26,228 nt of DNA from an uncultured Alphaproteobacteria bacterium (GCA_913064995.1 CAJYBL010000007.1:1-26228), one strand, 5' to 3'; positions 7,878 through 16,038 are shown, counted from the first letter of the stretch. Notes: generated by a model from the letters alone, not told the origin. Program-made: numbers and translations.

Positions 7878-8323
7878 CCGCGTCCGCGATAGCCAGCCAC
7901 ACCCTGATCAGGCACCCAAGTGCCCTCAGGAATGGAGCCATGTTGCCAGAATACATCAATGGGAATGCCACCACGCGGGTACCAATAGCCGCCAATCCGA
8001 AGCCATCTTGGTGACAATAGGGCAACCAGCTCTTTGGCTATGTCAACCGTGCAGGCTTCATGAAAAGCCTGATGGTTGCGAAAGCTGCCAAGGTATAGTT
8101 TTAGCGATTTTGATTCGACCATCCATTGATCGGGAACATAATCAATAACCAGATGCGCGAAATCAGGCTGCGCCGTTACTGGACAAAGCGAGGTGAATTC
8201 GGGCTGGGTAAAACGGGCAACAAAATTGCAGTCAGGATGAGGATTGGGAACGCGTTCCAGTTCGGCTTCTTCTGGGCTATTTGGCTGTTTGGCGGCTTGA
8301 CCAAGCGCTTTTAAATTTTCCAT
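7874..8323 (-). CDS. queF: NADPH-dependent 7-cyano-7-deazaguanine reductase QueF
   Basis: QueF reduces preQ0 to preQ1 on the way to the tRNA base queuosine. This is the short, single-domain (type I) form of 149 residues. The catalytic Cys47 and Asp54 lie in FTSLCPVTAQPDF, and the QueF signature VESKSLKLYL follows at 69-78 with its glutamate. The start is ATG at 8323, supported by GAGG about eight bases upstream. A longer in-frame extension to 8410 shows no homology and runs across the antisense strand of the speE remnant. The gene is convergent with thiX. No other queuosine gene is nearby. Confidence 0.94.
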   Translation of the reverse strand: MENLKALGQAAKQPNSPEEAELERVPNPHPDCNFVARFTQPEFTSLCPVTAQPDFAHLVIDYVPDQWMVESKSLKLYLGSFRNHQAFHEACTVDIAKELVALLSPRWLRIGGYWYPRGGIPIDVFWQHGSIPEGTWVPDQGVAGYRGRG

Positions 8324-8410
8324 CTTATCCTCGTTCTGCAATGTCGGGGGGGACCCATGAAAAGGGTCACGATCCAAGGCGAATATGCCGTTGGTCTCAG
8401 GCTTTTCCAT

Positions 8411-8644
8411 ATCCAGCCTTTTGGGTCAAGTCTCTTTTGCGAAATGTGCGGCAAATAGGCGATCAAGGCAGGTGGCCCAATGGCCTTTGGCTGGGGCAGT
8501 GACAGCAGCGAAGCAAGAGATGTTGATGTTGCCGTTCTGACCAAGCGTCTTGAAGCGGCTGGTTTTGACCTTCGCTATTACAATCCATCCGTTCGTAAGA
8601 CCGCCTTTGGCCTGCCCCGTTATATCGAAAAGCTATTGCCCTAA
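8411..8644 (+). pseudogene. 3' remnant of spermidine synthase (speE)
   Basis: Bases 8459-8644 translate to about 61 residues that match the extreme C-terminus of spermidine synthase. The final RYYNPSVRKTAFGLPRYIEKLL resembles the E. coli SpeE end (RYYNPAIHTAAFALPQYL), and the preceding GGPMAFGWGSDS resembles GGFMTFAWATDN. A TAG at 8456-8458 stops the same frame, and the approximately 220 N-terminal residues are absent; queF takes the space upstream. The frame before the TAG has only doubtful resemblance. This looks like a deleted gene whose tail survives. An ATG at 8480 could give a 54-residue peptide, but I see no reason to think it works. The left boundary is approximate. Confidence 0.65.
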
Positions 8645-8652
8645 CGCCGATT

Positions 8653-8673
8653 GCGCGGCTTAATGAGCCGCGT
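8653..8673 (+). terminator. Hairpin after the speE remnant
   Basis: CGCGGCT (8654-8660) and AGCCGCG (8666-8672) form a 7-bp GC-rich stem with a five-base loop, nine bases after the remnant's stop codon. Only two T residues follow, so it is a weak terminator by rule. It probably is the old terminator of the lost gene and lies in the leader of the next transporter gene. Confidence 0.4.
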
Positions 8674-8696
8674 TAACGAGGTAACTGGTTCTTTTG

Positions 8697-9569
8697 ATGG
8701 TGTCTCCCAACATTAAGGGCGCTATTTTGATGACAATTGCGCGTTTTGCATTTGTCACAAATGACGTTTTTATGAAATTTCTGTTTGCTGATATGTCGGT
8801 GTTTCAGGCGATGTTTCTGCGCGGCACGGTGGCGGTGCCGATCATTGCTGGCCTCGCATGGTATCGCAATTGCCTATTGGTTCGGCTAAGCATAGCTGAT
8901 TTTGGCCTTTTGTTGATCCGCGCTGCGGCGCAAATTGGCATGGCTAGCTGTTTTTTGACGGCGCTTGCCCATATGCCAATCGCCAATGTTTCAGCAATTA
9001 TGCAGATCGTGCCTTTATCGCTGATTGTGTTGGCGGCGCTGTTTCTTGGCGAAGTGGTTGGGTGGCGGCGCTGGAGTGCGGTTGTGATTGGGTTTTGCGG
9101 GGTGTTAATGGTGATCCGCCCGGGAACCGATGATTTCAATAGCTATTCAACGCTTGCTGTTGGGGCGGTGGCCTTTGCCACGGTCAATGATGCGGTGACG
9201 CGCTATTTGCCAAACCGTGTGCCAGCGCGATTTGCGGCGCTGTTTACGGCAATCGGCGTCTGCCTGTTTAGCGGCGCGATGACTTCAGCCATACCGTGGC
9301 AGGCGATTTCTGCCTTTAACTGGCTGATCTTGTCATTCTGCGGGCTTAGCGTTGCTGCGGGGTATTTCTTTCAGGTGATGACCATGCGGTTTGGCGATCT
9401 AAGCTTTGTCGCGCCATTTCGATATATTGGGCTGGTTTGGGCGGTTTTATTGGGGGCTTTGCTATTTGACGAATGGCCAGATGGCTGGACCGGATTTGGC
9501 ACAATTCTTGTTGTTCTAAGCGGTCTTTATTCATTTTATCGCGAGCATCGGCAACGCCCTGCCAATTAG
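8697..9569 (+). CDS. EamA/DMT-family transporter (copy 1)
   Basis: This is an inner-membrane protein of the drug/metabolite transporter superfamily with about ten hydrophobic segments in 290 residues and two EamA repeats. Segments such as ANVSAIMQIVPLSLIVLAALFLGE, VGWRRWSA and VMVIRPG-like GVLMVIRPGTD are typical, and the second half repeats the pattern (FVAPFRYIGLVWAVLLG). It is a clear paralogue of the protein at 14281-15162. I prefer ATG 8697 over the TTG three bases earlier because the paralogue's start aligns there. A GAGGT lies about 14 bases upstream, a rather long spacing. Substrate is unknown; relatives export amino acids or metabolites. Confidence 0.85.
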   Translation: MVSPNIKGAILMTIARFAFVTNDVFMKFLFADMSVFQAMFLRGTVAVPIIAGLAWYRNCLLVRLSIADFGLLLIRAAAQIGMASCFLTALAHMPIANVSAIMQIVPLSLIVLAALFLGEVVGWRRWSAVVIGFCGVLMVIRPGTDDFNSYSTLAVGAVAFATVNDAVTRYLPNRVPARFAALFTAIGVCLFSGAMTSAIPWQAISAFNWLILSFCGLSVAAGYFFQVMTMRFGDLSFVAPFRYIGLVWAVLLGALLFDEWPDGWTGFGTILVVLSGLYSFYREHRQRPAN

Positions 9570-9794
9570 CGATTACCGATGACCAAAATATGCGCCGGAT
9601 TTAGTGGTATTATACTTGTGAAGCCGCTACAATCAGAACTTCGGCGATCTGTTATGGGCGACGATCTGACTATCTATTTGACCGGCAACCTGCTTGGTCA
9701 ACTCAAAAGAACCCACGCACCAAAGCGCCTTTGCGTTTCATGCTAAACTGGCCTGATTATCTGTCTGGTTATTGTTATCTCTAGGAGCAAATTC
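9570..9794. other. Spacer between the transporter and the old yellow enzyme gene
   Basis: This 225-base gap holds one short forward frame (9579-9746, 55 codons plus stop) without a ribosome binding site or family resemblance; I do not call it a gene. An ATG at 9795 begins the next gene with AGGAG close upstream. No clear hairpin or promoter is visible. Confidence 0.4.
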
Positions 9795-10865
9795 ATGTCT
9801 AGCTGTTTATTTACCCCGATTGAACTATCCGGTTTGGCACTTGCCAACCGTGTTGTGGTCGCGCCAATGTGCCAGTATTCGGCCAATGAGGGAACGATGA
9901 ATGACTGGCATTTGGCAAATCTTGGCCAGTTTGCGATGAGTGGCCCTGGGCTGATCATTATCGAGGCGACTGGTGTTGAAGCAGCAGGGCGCATCACGCA
10001 CGGCTGTTCAGGGCTTTATTCAGATGACAATGAAGCCGCGATGAAACGGGTTGTTGATTTCTGTAAATCAGTTGGTCAAAGCAAGATTGGTGTCCAGCTT
10101 GGCCATGCTGGCCGCAAAGCCTCGTCACAGCGGCCATGGGAAGGCGGCAATGCCTTGTCACAGGATGTTTGGCAGACCTATGCCCCATCAGCGATTCCTT
10201 TTGCCGATGGCTGGCATACGCCCGAGGCGCTTGATGATGCTGGTCTGACGCGGATCAAACAGGCCTTTGTTGATTCAGCAAAACGCGCTGTCAGGCTTGG
10301 CATTGATGCGATCGAACTGCATGCCGCCCATGGTTATCTTCTTCATCAATTCCTGTCACCGATCAGTAATCAGCGCAATGATGCCTATGGTGGTTCATTG
10401 GAAAACAGACTGCGTTACCCGTTGGAAATATTTGATTCTGTCAAAGCGGTTGTTCCTGCCGATATGCCGGTTCTGGTTCGTGTGTCGGCTTCGGATTGGG
10501 TTGATGATGGCTGGGATGTTGAACAGACCATCGTATTTGCCAGGGCGCTTGATGCGGTTGGTTGTGCCTCGCTTCATGTATCGAGTGGTGGCAATTCATT
10601 GGCGCAGAAAATCAGCATTGGCTATGGTTATCAGACCGATCTGGCCAAACAGATCCGTGATGAGGTGGCAATGCCGATCATTGCTGTTGGGATGATTACC
10701 GACCCAGTTCAGGCTGAAACGATTATCCGCACTGGACAGGCTGATATGGTTGCCTTGGCGCGTGAGTTTTTGCGAGACCCGCATTGGACATGGCGCGCGG
10801 CAAAGGCGCTTCGCAGCACGTCATCAGTGCCAGATCAATATGCACGCGCGATCACTTTTAGCTAG
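9795..10865 (+). CDS. Old yellow enzyme family NAD(P)H:flavin oxidoreductase (YqjM/NamA type)
   Basis: This is an FMN-dependent ene-reductase that reduces activated C=C bonds with NAD(P)H. The N-terminal VVAPMCQYSANEG has the regulatory Cys of the YqjM class; VQLGHAGRKAS follows; and IELHAAHGYLLHQFLSP holds the His-x-x-His pair that binds the substrate carbonyl, then SNQRNDAYGGSLENR. The C-terminal QADMVALAREFLRDPHW is the FMN phosphate region. It has 356 residues, normal for the class. The start ATG 9795 has AGGAG eight or nine bases upstream. Physiological substrate is unknown; a detoxification role for reactive enals or quinones is the usual guess. Neighbours give no pathway. Confidence 0.9.
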   Translation: MSSCLFTPIELSGLALANRVVVAPMCQYSANEGTMNDWHLANLGQFAMSGPGLIIIEATGVEAAGRITHGCSGLYSDDNEAAMKRVVDFCKSVGQSKIGVQLGHAGRKASSQRPWEGGNALSQDVWQTYAPSAIPFADGWHTPEALDDAGLTRIKQAFVDSAKRAVRLGIDAIELHAAHGYLLHQFLSPISNQRNDAYGGSLENRLRYPLEIFDSVKAVVPADMPVLVRVSASDWVDDGWDVEQTIVFARALDAVGCASLHVSSGGNSLAQKISIGYGYQTDLAKQIRDEVAMPIIAVGMITDPVQAETIIRTGQADMVALAREFLRDPHWTWRAAKALRSTSSVPDQYARAITFS

Positions 10866-10957
10866 GGAATAGCTGGGCATTGGCCTTGTGATGGAGATTG
10901 ATTCAAAAACGCCGGAATTAAGTATATAACTCTGGCAAAAGGAGGGATGCTGGCGTC

Positions 10958-12307
10958 ATGGCTGGTCTTCAGGAAACCGCAGCCTATGCCATGTTATGCC
11001 GCAATTGTGGAACCGCTGGGCATGTTGGCAGCGTGGTGCCATTAACCGCCTGTCCATCTTGCCAGTCAAACCACATTCGCACCCATCCTGATCTATTTGC
11101 CCTAACCATTGCGCATATTGATTGTGATGCGTTTTTTGCTTCGGTTGAAAAACTGGATAATCCGGCGCTTGCTGATCGGCCAGTGATTGTTGGTGGTGGT
11201 GATCGCGGGGTTGTTGCGGCGGCATGCTATATCGCCCGTCAATTTGGAGTGCGTTCAGCGATGCCGGCATGGCAAGCCTTGAAAAAATGCCCTGATGCGG
11301 TGGTGATCCGGCCAAGAATGAGCCGTTATGTTGATATTGGCCAGCAGGTTCGCGAAAAAATGCTGTCTTTGACACCCTTGGTGCAGCCATTGTCAATTGA
11401 TGAGGCCTTTCTTGATCTTGCTGGCACGCAAAAGCTGCATCGCGCCAGTCCGGCTGAGGCGTTGCACCGGCTTCAACAGGAAATTAAACGTGACATTGGC
11501 ATTTCGGTTTCGGTTGGGCTGAGTGGCACCAAATCGCTTGCCAAAATGGCATCTGATCGTGACAAGCCTGATGGGTTTTTTGTCATTGGCACGCGCGAAG
11601 CGGCGGCATGGCTTGCCCCGCAGCCGGTCTCGGTTTTGTATGGGGTTGGTAAATCAGCAATCGCACGATTGAATGCGATTGGTGTTTTTACATGCCATGA
11701 TCTGGTTGAGGGCGATCCAAAAGCGCTTTCAGCGGCGCTTGGCAGCCAGACAATAACGGTGATGAATCTTGCCAAAGGCATTGATCCGCGCCCCGTCGTA
11801 AGCGAACGCGAAACAAAATCAATTTCAAATGAAACCACCTTTGCCAAAGATCTTTCCGATTTTGCCGCGCTGGAAACCGAGCTTGAATTTCTATGCCAGA
11901 AACTGTCGGCAAGATTGAAAGCAAAACAGCTGGCAGGCAGTACAGTGACGTTAAAATTAAAGCGGTCAAACCACCGCATTATCAGCCGAAGCCGAACCGT
12001 GCCAAGTCGGATCGACAAGGCCTTTCATCTATTCGATATTGGCCGTGAACTTTTGCGTCCTGAGGTCAAAAAATCAAATGCATACAGATTAATAGGAATT
12101 GGTGTTGATAATCTTGGCGAGCCTTCTGAAACGCGGTTGTTTGATCTTGAAGGTGGTGATGATGACAAGCGCAACCGGCTTGAAGCTGCGGTTGATCAGC
12201 TTCATGGCAAAATGGGTATTGGTGCGCTTCACACGGGTCGCCAATTTGCGCGTGCTCATGATAGATCGGCAAAACAAAAACCGGCCAATGATAAGCCTGA
12301 CCATTAA
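10958..12307 (+). CDS. dinB: DNA polymerase IV with N-terminal zinc ribbon
   Basis: This is a Y-family translesion polymerase. Residues 12-36 hold two cysteine pairs (CRNC and CPSC) that look like a zinc ribbon, a known addition in alphaproteobacterial DinB. The polymerase begins near residue 45 with IAHIDCDAFFASVE (metal-binding Asp, steric-gate Phe) and has the second catalytic motif SIDEAFLD near residue 145. VGLSGTKSLAKMASDRDKPDG and the helix-hairpin-helix VSVLYGVGKSAIARL follow. The little-finger domain ends near residue 400 with an ARTVPS-like region. Length is 449. The ATG at 10958 has GGAGGG 11 bases upstream. I see no clear clamp-binding tail or LexA box. Confidence 0.93.
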   Translation: MAGLQETAAYAMLCRNCGTAGHVGSVVPLTACPSCQSNHIRTHPDLFALTIAHIDCDAFFASVEKLDNPALADRPVIVGGGDRGVVAAACYIARQFGVRSAMPAWQALKKCPDAVVIRPRMSRYVDIGQQVREKMLSLTPLVQPLSIDEAFLDLAGTQKLHRASPAEALHRLQQEIKRDIGISVSVGLSGTKSLAKMASDRDKPDGFFVIGTREAAAWLAPQPVSVLYGVGKSAIARLNAIGVFTCHDLVEGDPKALSAALGSQTITVMNLAKGIDPRPVVSERETKSISNETTFAKDLSDFAALETELEFLCQKLSARLKAKQLAGSTVTLKLKRSNHRIISRSRTVPSRIDKAFHLFDIGRELLRPEVKKSNAYRLIGIGVDNLGEPSETRLFDLEGGDDDKRNRLEAAVDQLHGKMGIGALHTGRQFARAHDRSAKQKPANDKPDH

Positions 12308-12362
12308 CCAGCCTGACATGTGATAAGGCGATTTATGGCGTGGTGCGGGTCATTTGAAATGC

Positions 12363-12965
12363 CTAAAACGGGTTTTTGGCGCTTCGGTCCGATGACAGTG
12401 ATTGCGCCTTGGCATGGGCAATTTGTTCAATCGCATCGGCAATATGATTTTGTTCAATCGTTGCAGCGCCAGCGGCAACACGGATATGGTGGGCCGCGGT
12501 CAAGACATCAGTATGCGTCGCACCTGCTGGTGGTTCAAATCGGTATGATGCCAACTCGATTAACAGGCCAAGCGGGTCGCGAAAATAGATCGAATCCATA
12601 AAACCACGATCTTTTGGCCCTGAATGTTTGACCTTGCGTTGGTCAAGCCGGTCAACCGCTTGCCAGAAACTTGCCTGAGATACGGCAAAGGCAATGTGAT
12701 GCACTTGACCCGGATTCTGGGGAAGGCGGGTCATTTTCGTGGTGCGGGTTTCATCGGTGAAAATGGTGATTAATCGGCCATCGCCCGGATCAAAATACAG
12801 GTGGCCTTCATTCGGGTTATCCAGATTTGGCTGTTCAAACACAAAAGGCATCCCAAGAACGCCATCCCAAAAATCAATGGATGTCTGGCGGTCTGCACCA
12901 ACCAAAGTGATGTGATGAACTCCTTGGGATTGAATTTTGCGCATCGAAATTGCCCGATCTATCAT
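12363..12965 (-). CDS. VOC (glyoxalase/extradiol dioxygenase) family protein
   Basis: This is a vicinal-oxygen-chelate fold protein of 200 residues. The likely metal ligands are His in GVHHITLVG (first repeat), His in QVHHIAFAV (second repeat) and Glu in LGLLIELAS, so a His-His-Glu metal centre is intact. A C-terminal tail of about 60 residues after the VOC domain (from ATHTDVLTA) is extra and of unknown role. The first ATG (12965) has no clear ribosome binding site, nor does a second ATG at 12944 just before the homology, so either may be right. It lies 54 bases downstream of the pirin gene on the same strand, so the two may be cotranscribed. Substrate unknown. Confidence 0.85.
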   Translation of the reverse strand: MIDRAISMRKIQSQGVHHITLVGADRQTSIDFWDGVLGMPFVFEQPNLDNPNEGHLYFDPGDGRLITIFTDETRTTKMTRLPQNPGQVHHIAFAVSQASFWQAVDRLDQRKVKHSGPKDRGFMDSIYFRDPLGLLIELASYRFEPPAGATHTDVLTAAHHIRVAAGAATIEQNHIADAIEQIAHAKAQSLSSDRSAKNPF

Positions 12966-13019
12966 ATCTGTTTAATGCGGGTCTTGATCCCGCATGACCT
13001 GTCTCCAAACCGCGTTGGC

Positions 13020-13940
13020 CTACCAGTCAGTGGCACCGGTTTTGATAAAGGTGCCATTGTTTAACTCGCGCATGGCAGTTTGTAACTCGGCCTGTGTGTT
13101 CATCACAATTGGCCCGTGCCATGCAACAGGTTCGCGAAGTGGCGCTCCCGAAATCAGCAGGAACCGAACACCTTCATCGCCTGAGGTGACGGCAACTTCA
13201 TCACCGGCACCAAAAACCACCAATGTACGGTTACCCGACAAATCACGAATTTCCAGTTCTTCGCCCTGAAATTCTTTCTCGACTTTGACGCCAAATGGGT
13301 TTGATGCATCTTTAAAGCGCGCACTACCTTGAAAAATATAGGCAAATCCCTGTCGTCGCGTATCAAAGGGAAACCGCTTGAAACAACGCGGGGGAAGGGT
13401 GACATCCAAATATTGTGGATCAGCGGCAATGCCGTCAACAGGCCCTTTGTAGCCGCGGTAATTTCCGGCAATGACGCGAATTTTACTGCCATCATTATCG
13501 AACATCTCAGAAATTTCCTGCGACTTGATATCTTGATAGCGCGGGGTTGTCATTTTTTGCGATGATGGCAGATTGGCCCATAGTTGAAAGCCATGCATGG
13601 CGCCGTCTTTATCGCCTTTTGGCATTTCTTGATGAATAATGCCTGATCCAGCGGTCATCCATTGAATATCGCCGCCACCAAGCGTACCGACATTGCCTAG
13701 GCTGTCGCCATGATCAACCGTGCCCTTTAGAACATAGGTGATGGTCTCGATGCCACGATGCGGGTGCCAAGGAAACCCATTTTTATAAAGCTGTGGATCA
13801 TCATTGCGGAAATCATCCATCATCAAAAAAGGATCGAATGGTTTGGTGTCACCAAATCCGAAGATGCGGTGAAGATGAACGCCAGCCCCTTCGGTTGTTG
13901 GGCGTGCTTCGCTTGACATTTTGACAGGACGAATTGACAT
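13020..13940 (-). CDS. Pirin family protein
   Basis: This bicupin protein has 306 residues. The N-terminal cupin keeps the metal ligands: HPHRGIETITYVLKG (two His) and HQEMP (His and Glu). FDPFLMMDDF and GGDIQWMTAGSGIIHQEMPKG are the strongest family signatures. The C-terminal cupin carries the GFAYIFQGSA segment and ends with PLREPVAWHGPIVMNT. Some bacterial pirins are quercetinases, others of unknown role. I chose ATG 13940 because GGAG lies about eight bases upstream and homology begins soon after; the frame stays open to 14105, but the additional 55 residues look unrelated. Confidence 0.92.
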   Translation of the reverse strand: MSIRPVKMSSEARPTTEGAGVHLHRIFGFGDTKPFDPFLMMDDFRNDDPQLYKNGFPWHPHRGIETITYVLKGTVDHGDSLGNVGTLGGGDIQWMTAGSGIIHQEMPKGDKDGAMHGFQLWANLPSSQKMTTPRYQDIKSQEISEMFDNDGSKIRVIAGNYRGYKGPVDGIAADPQYLDVTLPPRCFKRFPFDTRRQGFAYIFQGSARFKDASNPFGVKVEKEFQGEELEIRDLSGNRTLVVFGAGDEVAVTSGDEGVRFLLISGAPLREPVAWHGPIVMNTQAELQTAMRELNNGTFIKTGATDW

Positions 13941-14280
13941 CAAAGGACTCCGGTTTTGCCAAAGCCAAAACGGCTTTTTAGGCGCTTTTAAAAATCTTGG
14001 TGTGGATGACGACCGCCGGCAGAAGACCAACGGCCCATCACAAACCATGACATTAGATCTTTTAAGTTGTTTTTGCAGGGGATAATTGGAAAAGAACTTT
14101 TGCATTATCGATAAGAATAGCGCGTGATTTTTACAAATTTCGCGGTGAGTTCAGATATGGTTTCTTGTTGTTTTAACGAAAATCCGAGCGCATAAGCAAA
14201 TGGTCTAAGATTTAGGCAAAGCGGGCGGGCAGTCCTTTTCATCATGTTGCGATCGCAACCGCCATTAGGTGAAACCGATA
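13941..14280. promoter_or_regulatory. Divergent intergenic region between pirin and transporter copy 2
   Basis: This 340-base stretch must hold the promoters of both divergent genes. The part next to pirin (13941-14105) is open in the pirin frame but seems non-coding. I see no clear pair of promoter boxes, palindrome or hairpin in it. No separate gene is visible. Confidence 0.35.
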
Positions 14281-15162
14281 ATGAAATTAACGGATAATGT
14301 TTTTGGTGCCATTTTTATGGCGATCGGCATGCTGTCATTCACTGGTAATGATGCCTTGATGAAATTCTTATTTCAGACCATTTCAGTTGAACAGGGCATG
14401 TTTATGCGCGGGCTTGTGTCGGTTCCGCTTCTTGCGGTGATCGCCTATTTTCGCAAAAGCCTGTTTATCCGCATTGATTGGCGAAATTGGCGGGTGATCC
14501 TTATTCGTGCCTTTGCCGAGCTTGCCTCAACAATGTTGTTTCTAAACGCCTTGGCGCAGATGCCATTAGCCAATGTTAGCGCCATTTTGCAATCATTGCC
14601 GCTGACCGTCACGATGTTTGCCGCGATGTTTTTTGGCGAGGCGGTTGGCTGGCGGCGATGGAGCGCCATACTTGTTGGATTCATCGGGGTGTTAATCATC
14701 ATCCGTCCGGGAAGTGACGGTTTTAACGAATATGCTGTTCTGGCGCTGATTGCAGTTGGGTTTATCACCTTGCGTGATGCCATTACGCGACGTCTTGACC
14801 AGTCGGTACCATCACTGTTTGTTGCCTTTATTTCAGCCATTCCAGTTTTTCTGTTTGGCGGTGCCATGACTGTGACAACGGGCTGGACGCCGGTATCTTG
14901 GTCAATGGGCATTATTGTGACCGTGGCCGCAATCAGCATTACCTGCGGCTATTTATTTGCCGTGATGGCCATGCGTATTGGGGATATTAGCTTTGTTGCG
15001 CCCTTCCGCTATACCGGCATGATTTGGGCGATTTTATTCGGCTTTCTGCTTTTTGGAAATTTGCCCGACCAAATGACGATTTTGGGAACCTGTATCGTGA
15101 TTGGTATGGGCGTTTACGCCTTTCACCGTGAGCGCGTTCGTCAAAAGGCCAGCGCAACCTGA
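14281..15162 (+). CDS. EamA/DMT-family transporter (copy 2)
   Basis: This is a ten-helix drug/metabolite transporter of 293 residues, about half identical by eye to copy 1 at 8697. Shared blocks include DALMKFLF/DVFMKFLF near the start, QMPLANVSAI, VGWRRWSA, IRPGSDGFN, and FVAPFRYTGMIWAILFG near the end. I chose ATG 14281: AGGTGA lies ten bases upstream, and this start aligns with copy 1; a GTG at 14269 would add four residues. It is divergent from the pirin gene across a 340-base region and convergent with the SDR gene. Substrate unknown. Confidence 0.85.
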   Translation: MKLTDNVFGAIFMAIGMLSFTGNDALMKFLFQTISVEQGMFMRGLVSVPLLAVIAYFRKSLFIRIDWRNWRVILIRAFAELASTMLFLNALAQMPLANVSAILQSLPLTVTMFAAMFFGEAVGWRRWSAILVGFIGVLIIIRPGSDGFNEYAVLALIAVGFITLRDAITRRLDQSVPSLFVAFISAIPVFLFGGAMTVTTGWTPVSWSMGIIVTVAAISITCGYLFAVMAMRIGDISFVAPFRYTGMIWAILFGFLLFGNLPDQMTILGTCIVIGMGVYAFHRERVRQKASAT

Positions 15163-15240
15163 AACGAGCCGGTTTCGCGCTTGCCTTTTTCGCATTGGCC
15201 TTTTTCGCACTGGTCTTCTTTTGCGCTGGCTTTTCTGTGG
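15163..15240. repeat. Degenerate short tandem repeat between convergent genes
   Basis: On the + strand, units of roughly 15 bases that share the pattern GC-x-TTG-CCTTTTTC are repeated three to four times (for example starting near 15178 and 15193), drifting toward the right. The repeat lies between the stop of the transporter and the stop of the SDR gene. T-rich runs on + could help end the transporter's transcription, but no hairpin accompanies them. Function unknown. Confidence 0.5.
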
Positions 15241-16038
15241 CTAGACGACTGGCGAGCTGCCACCATCGACATTGATTGCCGTTCCATTGATATAGGATCC
15301 GGCATCTGAGGCCAGAAATGTTGCCAAATTGGCAAATTCTTCAGCCGTGCCAAACCGCCCGATATTCAAGCCTTGGGCAGCATCAGCATACCATTCTTCT
15401 AGAGTCAGGCCGCGCGGGTCGGCGGCATGTCGTTTTTCCCATTGATCGCTGCGGATGCGGCCAACAAGAAGACCATTGACCAGAATATTAAAGCCGGCAT
15501 TTTCATTTGCTAGAACCTTTGTCAATGCCATGCCCGCGGCGCGGCTGACGGCGGTTGGCGCGCCGCCTGCATTCGGGGCTTTTGCGCCAAGATTCAGAAC
15601 ATTTATGATGCGACCCCATTTGCGTTCCCGCATGCCCGGAATGACCAAGCGGCTGAGCCGGATTGCGGAAAATAATTTCAGATCAAGATCATCTTGCCAA
15701 ACTTCGTCGCTTACGTCGAGAAACGCGCCGCGTTGCGATGTGCCTGCATTATTCACCAAAACATCAATCTTACCGAATTCAGCAATAATGTTGTCGATAA
15801 CGCCAGTGCATTCATCATCACGGCGAATATCGGCAGATAGCGCAATAACTTTGCCAATGTTGCCGGCTTTTTTGCCTTCGGCTTCGATTTCAGCCTTTGC
15901 TGCATCCAGAACATCGCGTCGCCGAGCCACAATAGCGACATTGGCACCTGAGGTCAGAAAATTTTTGGCAATGGCTTTGCCAATACCGGCGCTGCCGCCG
16001 GTGATGATAGCGTTACGCCCGTCGAGTCTCGCTTGCAT
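15241..16038 (-). CDS. SDR family protein with altered catalytic site
   Basis: This is a Rossmann-fold short-chain dehydrogenase-like protein of 265 residues. The cofactor motif GGSAGIG (14-20) and NNAG (96-99) are intact, and the end INGTAINVDGGSS is typical. Where the family normally has Ser and the Tyr-x-x-x-Lys pair, this protein shows NVLNLG near 147-151 and P-T-A-V-S-R (161-166): Thr162 and Arg166 take the Tyr and Lys positions. It therefore may bind NAD(P) but not do normal SDR chemistry, or may use other residues. Sequences with the same PTxVSRAAG pattern exist in other alphaproteobacteria, as far as I recall. The ATG at 16038 has AGGTG upstream. It is divergent from the nitrile hydratase genes. 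Confidence 0.85.
   Translation of the reverse strand: MQARLDGRNAIITGGSAGIGKAIAKNFLTSGANVAIVARRRDVLDAAKAEIEAEGKKAGNIGKVIALSADIRRDDECTGVIDNIIAEFGKIDVLVNNAGTSQRGAFLDVSDEVWQDDLDLKLFSAIRLSRLVIPGMRERKWGRIINVLNLGAKAPNAGGAPTAVSRAAGMALTKVLANENAGFNILVNGLLVGRIRSDQWEKRHAADPRGLTLEEWYADAAQGLNIGRFGTAEEFANLATFLASDAGSYINGTAINVDGGSSPVV

Noticed and set aside
8324..8410. N-terminal extension of QueF
   Set aside because: No homology and a good ribosome binding site exists for ATG 8323.
10889..10957. LexA/SOS box ahead of dinB
   Set aside because: No GTTC-N7-GTTC pair is seen; only an AT-rich stretch with TATATA is present.
11473..12018. Long - strand frame inside dinB
   Set aside because: Antisense shadow of a clear polymerase gene.
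15163..15240. CRISPR-like array
   Set aside because: Units are contiguous, degenerate and without spacers; it is a simple tandem repeat.
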